This document shows positions 22,769 to 33,126 of a stretch of DNA of 64,000 bases, one piece after another. The notes below the pieces were generated by a model. It was not told where the DNA came from. It searched no databases and worked only from the letters and a program-made list of their open reading frames with translations. Numbering within the stretch: the first letter of the stretch is position 1; each line of letters opens with the position of its first letter. A program made the translations under genes and the position numbers. Source of the stretch: Capsicum annuum (taxonomy: Eukaryota > Streptophyta > Magnoliopsida > Solanales > Solanaceae); assembly GCF_002878395.1 (NCBI RefSeq), contig NC_061115.1:92390595-92454594 (forward strand), given 5' to 3'.

Positions 22769-23222
22769 ATTCTTAAACTTGTCACACTCATGAGTTTTTC
22801 AAAAGAATACTTGAGTGAAACTTAGTGTTTTATCAAAAGGTTAACACTAAGATTCTAATTCTATCCTACCCAAAACCCTAAGCCTAAACTTAGACTAACT
22901 CTCGATTACCCATGCATGTACACAACCTCGGATAGCATAACTCCAAGGTTCCTCTCAACTTGGTATACTGTTCAATTTTTCAATATATTATTAGTGATAT
23001 TTTTTCAACTGTCTTTAACTAAGTTTTGAATTAAACTCCCACATTTTACTTTTAAATTTTATGTAAATGTTGTATTACGAGTGAATGCATAGTTAACTGT
23101 CAACACATATAAACTTTTAAAGGTAGCTCATGCACCTAAAGCTTTTGACCCCAACACTTGTTGGGTATATATTAAAAACCTATGCTTTGTACTTAAATTG
23201 ACGCGTATGTTGAGAGTTATCA
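22769..23222 (+). repeat. Element C 5' LTR, right part
   Basis: It matches 40708-41145: AAACTTGT.ACACTCATGAG, GGTTAACACTAAGATTCTAA, ACTAACTCTCGATTAC.CA and GCATAGTTAACT. It ends GAGTTATCA at 23222, five bases before the primer site. Confidence 0.75.
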
Positions 23223-23227
23223 AAAAA

Positions 23228-23245
23228 TGACACTGTTGCTGGAGA
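23228..23245 (+). other. Element C primer-binding site (aspartate tRNA type)
   Basis: TGACACTGTTGCTGGAGA is a decayed copy of TGGCGCCGTTGCCGGGGA, the aspartate-tRNA primer site typical of Athila/Tat elements. Confidence 0.7.
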
Positions 23246-23529
23246 ATGGAACATTGTTTTCACTTATGTAGTGTTGTTAGTAACCTTGGGTTAACTATGG
23301 AGCTTTATTTTACATTTTTTTTTGTTTTAGTTCTATTATTAGTTGATTTTCATAGTAATCATGAAAACATAAGCCACAATGGAAGCAATGATGGCGCATT
23401 TGATGGACACCTCGAGGATGAGGATCATCTTCATGATTTAAGGCGTGCGAGTGCCTCCGTATTTCATCGGCTAAGGGAAATAGAGTATTCTCTGTCACTA
23501 GTGTATTAGTCGATATGTTACAAGTAAAA

Positions 23530-24990
23530 GTGTGATTCGGGGGCCAAGAACATGAAGATGCAAACCTACATTTGAAAAACTTCATTGATTTATACTCCCT
23601 ATTTGTTATTACACATATTACAAAAGTGTCTTTTTGGTAAAGACTTTTCCTGTTCTCATTGACAGGGGAAGTGTTTTTGTGGTTTAGGTCTCTACCCTTT
23701 GGGTCTATTACATCTTGGGTCAAACTTATAGAGGCCTTTTTGGATAGATATTTCCCTCCATCTAGAATGAAACAACTAAGACACAAAATCATATATTTTT
23801 CTCAACATAGTGGTGAACCCTTATATGAGGTATGGCAAAGGTTCAATGACAAACTCATGAAATACCCTAACCATGAAGTTCCTGATAAGATGCTTCTCCA
23901 AATATTTTATTAGGCATTAGACAAATTTAATAAAATTGTTGTTGATACGCATCTGGAGGGTCTCTGGTCAAGTTATCCTGTAGGGTTACATTGACATTGC
24001 TCGACCAAGTTACAAAATAAAATAGAGGATAACACACCCAATACCCCAAAGTAACCATAGTATTTCCTGCTACATCTTATATCAATAGAAAGCAAAGAAA
24101 TAAGGACAAATAAAGGGATTAAAATACTACCCAGGTGATGACCCAATTAGATCTCCTTATTAAAAATGTGATGGGAGAACCTTCTACAGAAATCAATGTC
24201 ATTTCCTCTCAATGTTCCAAAATTTTTTAAGAGGATGAATCTAAAATAATTAATGAAGAGATAAGGTTATTGGCAAACAATCTGGGGGTATTCGCCCAGC
24301 CTACCATAGGCAAGGCGGGAATCAAGGTTTGAATGATGAAGACTGGGATCGTGATTGGAATGATAAAGAGAGCGATAGAGACCAATATTGGAGGGACAGG
24401 GAGGTATAATTTGATGGATATATTCCCCCTCATGATCGTGTTATGGACAAGGAATCAAGCTTAGTGGACCCAAAAAACTTTAAAATTGAGAATAACATTT
24501 CTCAAATTTTTATGTGTGTTGATGGTACCGACAAAATTGTAAGGGAGATTAAAAGTTATTTATCTCAATTAAAGAAAACGATCATGTATCATTCATCTTC
24601 CATCAAATAATTAGATATGAAAGTGGGCCAAATTTCAACCCAACTTAATGCTAGAACAAAATGAGGTGTACCTAGTGACACAGTGGTCAATCCCAAGAAT
24701 GATGCCCATGTCATGAAATTCGTCACTACAAGTGGCAAAACTCTTTGTGAACATTTGGTTGAGGTGGATGAAAATTCTCTTGATGAACAAGTAAGAGCAT
24801 AGAGAAAGCGTTTTAAAAAACCAAGTGATGATGGTCCATAATCTCATGATGTAGGTAATGAGGAACCAATCATAGTTGAATAGAAGGGTGATGAAGAGGA
24901 AACTCCTAAAGTGATTGAGGTTTATTATCAAACGGTGGACGAACCTCAAACTGCCCCTGCTGAAAATTTCTACACCCTTTCTATGAAAGT
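23530..24990 (+). pseudogene. Element C gag remnant
   Basis: It begins with GGQEHEDANLHLKNF (about 23540-23585). After a frameshift, 23659-23913 reads TGEVFLWFRSLPFGSITSWV, FLDRYFPPSRMKQLRHKI and KLMKYPNHEVPDKMLLQIFY, the Athila/Tat capsid core. Further on a stretch reads LDLLIKNVMGEPSTEINV, corresponding to B's AHLKILIKYVIG block. The sequence is close to B's gag, and both lack an obvious CCHC knuckle. Several stops are present (for example after 23913). 23246-23529 is leader. Confidence 0.65.
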
Positions 24991-25002
24991 TATAGAAGAA
25001 AA

Positions 25003-25784
25003 ATGACAATGCCATATTCAAAAAGTTCCTTGAAAAACTTATCAACCTCTCAATTAATATTCCATTATTTAAAGCTCTTCCAGAGATTCTGGGTTATACT
25101 ACATCAATTAAGAACTTTATGTCAAAAAAGTGACTTGTGGAGTGTGAAACTATTAAAGTTAGCCATAGTTGTAGTGCTATCATGTCAAATGCCAAGGAAA
25201 AAAAAGGAAGACCCAGGTGCATTTACAATTCCTTGCACCATTGGGATGCACAAATTTGAAAAGGCATTAGGTGACATTAGAGCTAGTATAAACTTCTTTC
25301 CATATGTTGTGTATCAAAGGCTTGGGTTGGGTGTTCCTACACCCACCACCATAAGATTCTTGAAGTCAGACCGTACTGTTAAAAAATCACTAGGCATATT
25401 AGATGATGTGAATTAAAAAATCATTGGGCTTATTAGATGATGTGTTGGTCATGGTTGACCATTTTATCCTTCTGGTAGATTTTATAGTCCTCAATTATAA
25501 AATCGATCATGAGATACAAATCATAATTTGAAGACTATTTTTTGCAACAAGAAGCGATCTAGTTGATATTGAGTTTGGAGAGATAAAAGTCTAGGTACAT
25601 AATGATAAAGTCTCTTTTCGTGTAAACAAAACCAAAAAGCAACCAATGAAGTTACAAATTGTGTTTGTAATTGACATTGTGGATGAAGAAGTAAATCTTT
25701 GTTCCCCTAACCCGAAGGATCAAACTTTATGATAAGATGGATGCCATGCAGTGACATTAAATAGGGCGCTGGATGGGAGGCAAC
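25003..25784 (+). pseudogene. Element C protease remnant and end of the gag-protease frame
   Basis: 25200-25400 reads KKKEDPGAFTIPCTIG, EKALGDIRASINFFPYVVYQ, and LGLGVPTPTTIRF. This matches the Athila/Tat protease block DPGSFTIPCTIG...ALCDLGASINLMP, but the active-site DLGAS has become DIRAS, so it is dead. A later DHFILLVDFIVL segment follows. The frame ends near CSDIK.GAGWEATQ just before the F insertion, a tail I associate with gag-protease-only Athila-type ORFs. No RT follows on either side of F. Confidence 0.65.
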
Positions 25785-28146
25785 TCTAATACCCCACATC
25801 TTTCCCGATCTTTGTGTAGCATATGAATCAAGATCCTCAATTGTATCCCAGCATACGAGTCGTATGTTGGACATGAACCTAAGTAAGTATAGCATGTTTA
25901 ACATTCTATTATAGGTATGACTTGACCCCATGGATTATCATAAAGAGTAAGAGTCATATAAACTCAATTGTATAGATATCAGTCTTACCCCTTGAGGTTC
26001 TATCTAGGATATGAGAGTGGGGTATCTAGTCGTATGCAAAGGTATGCCTCGTATAGAGAGAATTCAAATCAATAAAAAAGTTGGTTCCCCAAGTTTTCCG
26101 TTTATCTTACGAGTGACTTTACCAATTACATAGGCATATTATGGGTTGTAAGTACGACTTATATCCAGACCAGTACATGTTCTTTTGAATCTGCAAAACT
26201 TATAAGATAACAGTCCATTCGTACCCTAACATACAAGTCATAAGGTCAACTCGTACTGACTAGGAAGGTAATTTTTCTATACATTTTTTAGTGTGCTTTT
26301 ATGTCTTTCCCCGCTCCCTTAAAATCCAAATCCATGTCATTTTGTCTTCACAAGGGGTGGTATAAAAAGCCCCAAATCCCCAATGTACATCATTAAACAT
26401 TAATTTACTAAATAGAAAATAGAGAAAGTGTTTTCTTCATCATCCCCAAACATCTAGGGTTTCTCAAGGTCAAGAACAACTTCAAAGAAATTTCCCCAAA
26501 GCTTCTACTTCAGGTATGTGGGGTATTCATCAATGGTTCCCTTTAACCAATTGAGCCATAAAACCCTATTTTAATTTAAAATTTATGAATTTTATCCTTT
26601 TTTTATTAAATCATCTATTAATCCTATGAATTTAATACATAAACTTCTTATTAAATCAAATTCTATCATTGTAAACATTCCATACTTTATGTTTTAAATT
26701 TCAATTAACTATGTCATATTCAATTGGATTCATATTAAATCATCATGTTATGAATTAAACAATGTAAAGATGTTTTCCTCGCATGTTTAACATATTCCCA
26801 TGTTCCAATTCATGTTTCTCAATTGTTTATAGAAATGGCCTATGTCTTAGTCTTTCAACTATGATTTTGTACTACTATTTAAACTGTTATTTACATATTT
26901 TTGTAATCATTCAGTGGTGGATGATTTTGAACACTTGATAGCTATCTATTTGTACATGTCTTTGTTTTCAAGTTATAGGTCAGACAAGCCATGATTTTAG
27001 TCACTATATTCGGACTATGATGTTTCTATTGAGAATCTATCAGTACAGTACCATGTCATGTTAGAACCATAATAATACCAATTCTTTTTATTGGAGTACG
27101 ATTTAGCAATGAGAAGACTTATGGATGGGGGCTCACCCTCCATTTAGGACTGGGTCTTTAAGAGCAGTCCCTAAATTTAAAAACTACGTAGCCAATGTTT
27201 GAATATGAGATGTCACTAGCCAGATTAGGACTGACACTTTCTTTAAGGGTCACGTAAAAGTTTAGGAAAGAGTTCTTATTCCTTCAGGACACCATTTTTA
27301 TAGATCCACATAGCCATGTGTTAGTACTCGTGGCAAGGTACGAAAACCCTTCTAAATGGAGTTACGGATTAGACAACAATTAGCTTAGATTGGGGCATAT
27401 TAGTTATATGATACCTCCCACAGTGTCAGTACATTAATCAGTGTATTTTAGTTCAGCCTAGCTTGACAAAGTGTATAGACTTCTAGTTATCCAGTTATAT
27501 AGCTTTTAGTCTTTCAGATTATAGAGTATCTCAGAACTATGTTTATTATTGGTCTTGAATTCTTAGATATTACATGTTCATGAATTTATGCTAATATACC
27601 CTATGCATTTCAGCCAGTCCTTATAACATATACCAGTATATTTAAAGTACTGATGCGTAGTTTTATTTGCTCTATGTTATCTTATAACATAGGTTCGAAC
27701 ACATAGTTTCTCGATTGCTCATAGATAGCTCAGCATTACTTAGCAGCAATAGTGGTAAGTCCTCATCCATCAAGGACATAATTTGTTAATTTTATTTATC
27801 TAAGTGTTTTATTATGTTTATTCAGTTACACTTAGTTGGGGGTCTATCCTATCTACTCCTTATGATGTTTAGATACTCAGTAAGATAGTCAGTCAGTTAT
27901 TTTAGTGTTATCAATTATTTTTAGAAAGACAATTGGTTTATAGTATTCTATTAGATATTTCAGACATGTTTTGATACATATTTAGTATCCAGTATTATAG
28001 TATCTTATCAGCTTACCTTCTGTACATGTCTTGTATTACTATTTTATTTAGTTCTCATAGCAAGTACCAACTCATGGGTTAACTTGTGGTCACTTGTGGT
28101 CGTAAGTACCATGGTCGTGATTAAGGGGTAGCTTTAGGTTTTGACA
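25785..28146 (+). repeat. Element F 5' LTR
   Basis: It matches 33127-35515 throughout. It has TATAAAAAGCCCC (about 26351) as a likely promoter TATA box, then CTAGGGTTTCTCAAGGTCAAG (written in two halves: CTAGGGTTTC, TCAAGGTCAAG) near 26453. A CAGGTATGTG motif resembling a splice donor lies near 26512. A GTAAGTCCTCATCC...AAGGAC motif is at 27756-27776. It ends TTTTGACA. Confidence 0.8.
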
Positions 28147-28150
28147 AAAC

Positions 28151-28163
28151 TTAGTATCAGAGC
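28151..28163 (+). other. Element F primer-binding site (initiator methionine tRNA)
   Basis: TTAGTATCAGAGC differs by one base from TTGGTATCAGAGC, the usual chromovirus primer site. It lies four bases after the LTR end. Confidence 0.8.
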
Positions 28164-28303
28164 CTTAGGTTTTTAAAGTGTCCTAAGAAGTCTGAAATCC
28201 GCATTAAGGTGAGTCTTATTAATAGGTGTGAAATGTTCCACACATATGGACAATAGTCTATGCAATGTTTTATGAAAGTTTCCCTTTTTTTGGTGTTCAT
28301 GTC

Positions 28304-29560
28304 ATGCGAAAAAACAACAGAAGAAGGAATGGGGATCAGCCTGCATTATCGCCTTTTTAGGAAGATCCCCTGAATGAGAATGTCTCTCATGCCTAATTAT
28401 GGGCCACTTTAGCTACCCTAGCCAATCTATTAGCTGCTCAAAACAACCAGGAAGTTGTTGCCTCAGCTAATCCAGTGTCAAATACTACTACAGTTAGGAT
28501 TCAGGATTTTACTCGGATAAACCCTCCCCCCATTTTCTAGATCTAATTCTAAGAAGGATTCACAAGTTTTTTGGACATGGTAAAGAAGGTGACTTAATTA
28601 ATGGGTGTCACTTCAAGTGATAGTGTAGAGTTGGATGCATACCAATAACAGGATATAGCTCACACATGGTTTAAGTACTAGAAAGAGGACTGAGGTATGG
28701 AGGCAAGACCTATTTAGTGTGAGAAGTTTGCCACGACTTTCTTAGGCATTTCTTTCCATTAGAGTTGATGGAATATAAGGTGTAGGAGTTCATAAATTTA
28801 AAGCAAGTTAGTATGAGTGGAAGGAGTATTCTCTTAGGTTCACCTAGTTTGTGAGGTATGCTCCTACTATGGTGGCAGACAATAGATCTAGAATGAGTAA
28901 GTTTATATCTGGTGTAGCTTATTGTATGTTTAAGGAGTTTAGGATTGCTATGTTGATTAAGGAGATAGACCTGTCTATACTTTTGATTATTGCTTAGTAG
29001 ATTGAGTAGGAGAAGAATAATGAGAGAGAGAGAGATAGAAAGAGGGCAAGAGTAGCTAGTTTTAACTTTTCTCTGTCGAGTTCAGAAGGATTAACTGCTT
29101 TCATTTTTGTCTAAAATTTTCAGCCCCAGTTCCATCTTTAGCTAGTGTATCAGTGCCTAAATTTAGGCAAGAGAGTTGGGATAGAGCGCCAGGCTCTAAG
29201 TTCCAGGGTAGTGTGAACAGTAGTCATACAAATCTCTTCTATAAGAAATGAGATAGGAATAACCTGGGTGAGTGTAAAGCTAGTAGTTATGTGTGTTTTA
29301 GATATGGCAAGCCAAGCCACATAGTTAGGGATTGCTTGAGGGCTGGTCAGCAGGGTCAGTCCAATCTTTCTTTAGCTCCTGATAGTTATCCAACTATAAA
29401 GGATGCTTCTTCCAGTGCAACCAGTGGACAGTGCAAGAATAAATTGTATGCTCTCCAGACTCGACAGGATCATCAAGGTTCTCCTAATGTGGCTACGGTA
29501 TGTTATAGGTATTCTATCTTCATGTTTATGCAGTGTTAGATCCCGTAGCTTCACATTCTT
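28304..29560 (+). pseudogene. Element F gag remnant with zinc knuckle
   Basis: An ATG at 28304 opens MRKNNRRRNGDQPALSPF, a basic N terminus of Solanaceae chromovirus Gag. The capsid region resembles FLDMVKKVT (28570) and RYAPTMVADNRSRMSKFI (28855-28910). The nucleocapsid knuckle near 29290-29335 reads CFRYGKPSHIVRDC, with the second cysteine changed to tyrosine and glycine before histidine changed to serine. The end reads NKLYALQTRQDHQGSPNV (29440-29495), the family's Gag-protease junction. Several in-frame stops are present. Confidence 0.75.
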
Positions 29561-29860
29561 TTATGACTCCTTATATACCCATCAACTTTGGTGTCATTCC
29601 CAAAATCTTAGTAGAGCCTTTCTCAATGTCTGCCATAGTGGGTAAATCTATTATAGCCAGGCGAGTATACAGAAATTGCCTAGTCACAGTTTCTCAGAAA
29701 GTTACTTCATTTGATGGTATGGAGTTAGAGATGACTGTTTTGATGTCATTCTAGGCATAGATAGGTTTCACTCTTGCTATGACTTAGTTGACTGTACAAA
29801 TAGATTTGTTCAATTTTGTTTACCTATTGAACTAGTTATTGAATGAGGGGTAGTATTTTA
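29533..29860 (+). pseudogene. Element F protease remnant
   Basis: It reads MLDPVASHSFMTPYIPINFG, corresponding to the LDPGATHSFVTPY aspartic-protease active site, with the glycine after proline replaced by valine. It continues with AIVGKSIIARRVYRNCLVTV and ends near a frameshifted DVILGIDRF segment (29745-29770). It would have processed the polyprotein. The changed active site and frameshifts make it inactive. Confidence 0.75.
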
Positions 29861-30039
29861 GTACCTAAGTATAGTCTGTTTCCTATCTTAGATAAAGAAA
29901 GATGATATCCGAGGGATGTAATTACCATCTTGTAGGAGTCAAAGACTAAAATTCTGAGACCCCGAGTCTCAAGTCAGTACCATTTGAAAAGATTTTCCAT
30001 ATGTGTTCCCTGAATATAATTTCGGAGTTCCTCATAAGA

Positions 30040-30740
30040 GGTAAATTGAATTCAGAATAGATATCCTTCAATATACACAACCTATCTTTGTTCCTCCTTA
30101 TAGAATGTCTCCAGCTAAGCTTAAGGAATTTAAAGAACAGTTGAAGGATCTGTTATATAAGGGTTTCATCATGCCTAGTGTTTCCCTTTTGGTGCTCCAG
30201 TACTATTGGTGTGCAAAAAAGTTGGTTCTCTCATAATGTCATCGACTACCATAAGTTGAACAAAGTCACAATAAATAATAAGTATCCCCTAACTAGAATT
30301 GATGACTTGTTCGACCAACTTCAGGGTACTAGTTATTTCTCTAAGATAGACTTCTGATCCAGCTATCATTAGCTCAGAGTCAGAGAATGTGACATTCCAA
30401 AGATAGCTTTCAGAACTCAATATGGTCACTTCAAATTCCTAGTTATGTCCGTTGGACTAATGAATGCCCCTACAGGTTTCATGGACATGAAGAATATTGT
30501 GTTCAAACATTACTTGGCCAAGTTCATCATAGTCTTTATTGATGACATCCTTTTTCTATTCAAGTAGTGAGAATGATCATGCAGACCATATGAGAATTGT
30601 TAAAGAACTTCGGAGCTCATTAGTTGTTTGGAAAATTTATTAAGTGCAGATTTTGGCTAAGATCAGTAGTTTTCTTGGGCATATTATTTTCGGCAATAAC
30701 ATTAGAGTTGACCCTTAAATGATTGAAGTAGTGAGAAACA
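30040..30740 (+). pseudogene. Element F reverse transcriptase remnant
   Basis: Recognisable blocks, across several frames, are [19 protein letters not shown] (30095-30150), [17 protein letters not shown] with small shifts (30245-30290), [16 protein letters not shown] (30305-30352), [18 protein letters not shown] (30440-30490) and [11 protein letters not shown] (30525-30558). The catalytic FIDD keeps both aspartates. It has multiple frameshifts and at least one stop in otherwise conserved segments. Confidence 0.75.
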
Positions 30741-31400
30741 GTCCCAAACCCATCTCCCCATTAGATATTAGGAGTTTCTTGGGTTTGGATGGATATTATA
30801 GAAAGTTTGTTGAGGGGTTTTCCTCTATTGCATCCGCCATATCTTGATTGACTTAGAATAAAGTCAAATTTTTATGGCTAGATTCTTGCGAGAAGAGAGT
30901 TTAGGAGTTAAAGACTTGACTCACTTTCTCCCCAGTTTTAACTTTGCCAAATGGTTTTGATAGATTTGTAGTTTACTGAGATACTTAGAGATTGGACTTT
31001 GCTATTTTTGGATGCAGAAAAGCAAGGTCATATCCTATGCCTCTAGGCATCGTAAGCCCCATGAAAAGAATTATCCAACCTATGATCTTAATTTGGAAGT
31101 TCTTGTTTTCGCCTTTACAGATTTAGAGACATTATTTCTAAGAGGTTCATGTTTATGTCTTCACTGAACAAAAGAGTTTATAGTACATATTAATATAGAA
31201 AGATCTTAATCTTCATCAGAGAAGGTGGCCTTAGTTGAAAAAATAATATGATAAAAGTATGTTGTATTATCTGGGCAAGGACAATGTAGTTGAAGATACC
31301 TTTAGTAGGTTGTCTATGGGTAGTGTTTCTCCTAGGTAGGAAGATAATTAGAAGTTAGTCTGTGAGGTTCATCATCTTGTTAGATTAGGTGTTTGGTTGG
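30741..31400 (+). pseudogene. Element F RNase H remnant
   Basis: SPLDIRSFLGLDGYYRKFVE (30760-30815) is the RT-RNase H connection (IRSFLGLAGYYRRFVE). Then come VISYASRHRKPHEKNYPTYD-like residues (31030-31085) and YLGKDNVVEDTFSRLSMGS (31270-31325), matching YHPGKANVVADALSRLSMGS at the end of RNase H. The catalytic aspartate near the D-A-S block is not clearly preserved. Confidence 0.7.
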
Positions 31401-32340
31401 TTGATTCAACTGAAGGTAGTAAATGGGTTCAGAATGGTTCAGAATCTTTATTGGTGGAAGAAGTAAAGAAAAACAGGAAAGAGATCCTAGTTTGGTTAAG
31501 TTGAAAGAGGCTGTTAGAGATCAGAACATAGAGGTTTTCTCTCAAGAGGTAGATAGTATACTTCATTGTCAGGGCAGATTATGTGTTTCGTGTGCTGATG
31601 ACTTAAGAAAACACATACTTTTATAAAAACATGGCGTGGGATACTCTATCCACCCAAGACCCACTACGATTTACCATGAATTACAGGAAATCTATTGGTG
31701 GAGTGGTATGAAGAAGGATATTTCAAGGTTTATGTCTAAGTGTCCAAATTGTCAGCAGGTCAAAGTTGAGAACCACTGGTCTAGTGGTACCTTGCAAGAG
31801 TTTAGAATTACCACTTTGAAATGGGAAGTAGTGAACATAGATTTGGTGACAGGGTTGCCTTGTATGCATTATTAGCATGATTAGATATAGGTCATTATAG
31901 ATAGAATGACCAAATTAACTCATTTCCTGCCAGTTCATACTTTGTACTCAACTGAGGATTATTCCAGGCTTTGCCTTAGGGAGTTGGTGAAATTGCATGG
32001 GGTCCCATTGTTAAACATTTTAGATAGAGGTACTCAATTTACCTCTCACTTTTGGAAGGCTTTTTTGAAGAGTCTTGGTACCCAAGTACATCTCAGTACA
32101 ACCTTTCATCTTCAGATAGATGGTCAGGAAGAATGTACCATTCAAACTTAGGAGGACATGTTGAGAACCTGTGTTATTAACTTTAAAGGTAGTTGGGATG
32201 ACCACTTTCCTTTTATTGTGTTTGCCTACAACAACAGTTATCACTTTATTATTCATATGGTTCCATTAGAGGCACTCTTTGGAAGGAGATGTAGATCTTC
32301 TATTGGTTGGTTTGAAGTAGGTGACACTACTTTATAGGGC
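31401..32340 (+). pseudogene. Element F integrase remnant, DDE residues largely visible
   Basis: The zinc-binding part (31636-31760) reads SIHPRPTTIYHELQEIYWW and KCPNCQQVKVE. The core (31890-32150) reads VIIDRMTKLTHFLPV, HGVPLLNILDRGTQFTSHFW and DGQEECTIQT, giving candidate catalytic D, D and E residues in their usual contexts (E is inside GQEECT, normally GQAERT). Downstream a GRRCRSSIGWFEVGD segment (32283-32325) matches YGRRCRSPIGWFE. In-frame stops occur at 31624, 31873 and 32151. Confidence 0.8.
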
Positions 32341-32439
32341 TAGATTCAGTGGTTGAGGTGATGGATAAGGTTCAATTAATTTAAGAGAGGCTAAAGATAG
32401 CCCAAAGTCATAGAAATCTTATGTAGCTGTAAGGAGAAG

Positions 32440-32894
32440 AGATCTTGAGTTTGATGTTTTGGCTTGGTTTATTTGAAGATTTCACCTATGAAAAGAGTGA
32501 AGAGATTTGAAAAGAAGAGGAAAATCAGTCCTTCTATATTGGCCCATATAGAATCTTGAGCCATTTTGGAAAGGTAGCTTATGAGTTGGAGTTTCTTACA
32601 GATTGTGCATCAGTGCATCTGGTGTTTCATGTCTCTTTATTCAAGAAATGTATTGGTAACCCAACTTCAGTAGTTCCTTTAGAAAGTGTGGAGGTGGAAG
32701 ATAGTCTATCCGATGAACGAACCCTAGTTGAGATCCTTGATCGTCACACATGTAGGTTGAGGAACAAACATGTTTCCTTAGTTATAATTTTTTGGCAGAA
32801 TCTGCCTATTGAGGATCTACTTAGGAAGCTCAAGAAGATATGCGAACCAATACCCTCATCTTTTCTCTGCAAACCTAGATTAAGCTTAAGGTAA
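32440..32894 (+). pseudogene. Element F integrase C terminus and chromodomain-like end
   Basis: The open stretch reads FGKVAYELEFLTDCASVHLV and FHVSLFKKCIGNPTSVVPLE, then VEILDRHTCRLRNKHVSLV. This matches the integrase C-terminal domain and the start of the chromodomain in Solanaceae chromoviruses (VAYELELP...VFHVSMLKKC...ILDRQVRRLRNKEVASVKVLW). The last part IEDLLRKLKKICEPIPSS takes the place of the EEATWE...YPHLF end. It is the last coding segment before the polypurine tract at 33113-33126. Confidence 0.75.
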
Positions 32895-33126
32895 TGATAT
32901 TCCTTAGATTGACTCCCTTTTTCATTCTCAGTTTTAGCTACGTAGCCTGTGTCATGTCATTTCATGCATTCACAAAATCAGTTATGTTTAGTTCATGTAC
33001 CATGCTTCTAACTTGCTCATTTAATCATCTCCAAATCATGCATGTTCGGTATATGATCGCAGTTTTCTTAGCACTTTATGTCTAACTATTCTTCTTCGAG
33101 GAGGAATATTCCCAAGGTGGAGATAT

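Noticed and set aside
23310..23792. 160-residue minus-strand frame
   Set aside because: It is a shadow of the plus-strand gag and leader of C, whose reading matches Athila/Tat Gag.
24635..25045. 136-residue minus-strand frame with membrane-like segments
   Set aside because: It is antisense to C's gag-protease and has no recognisable family.
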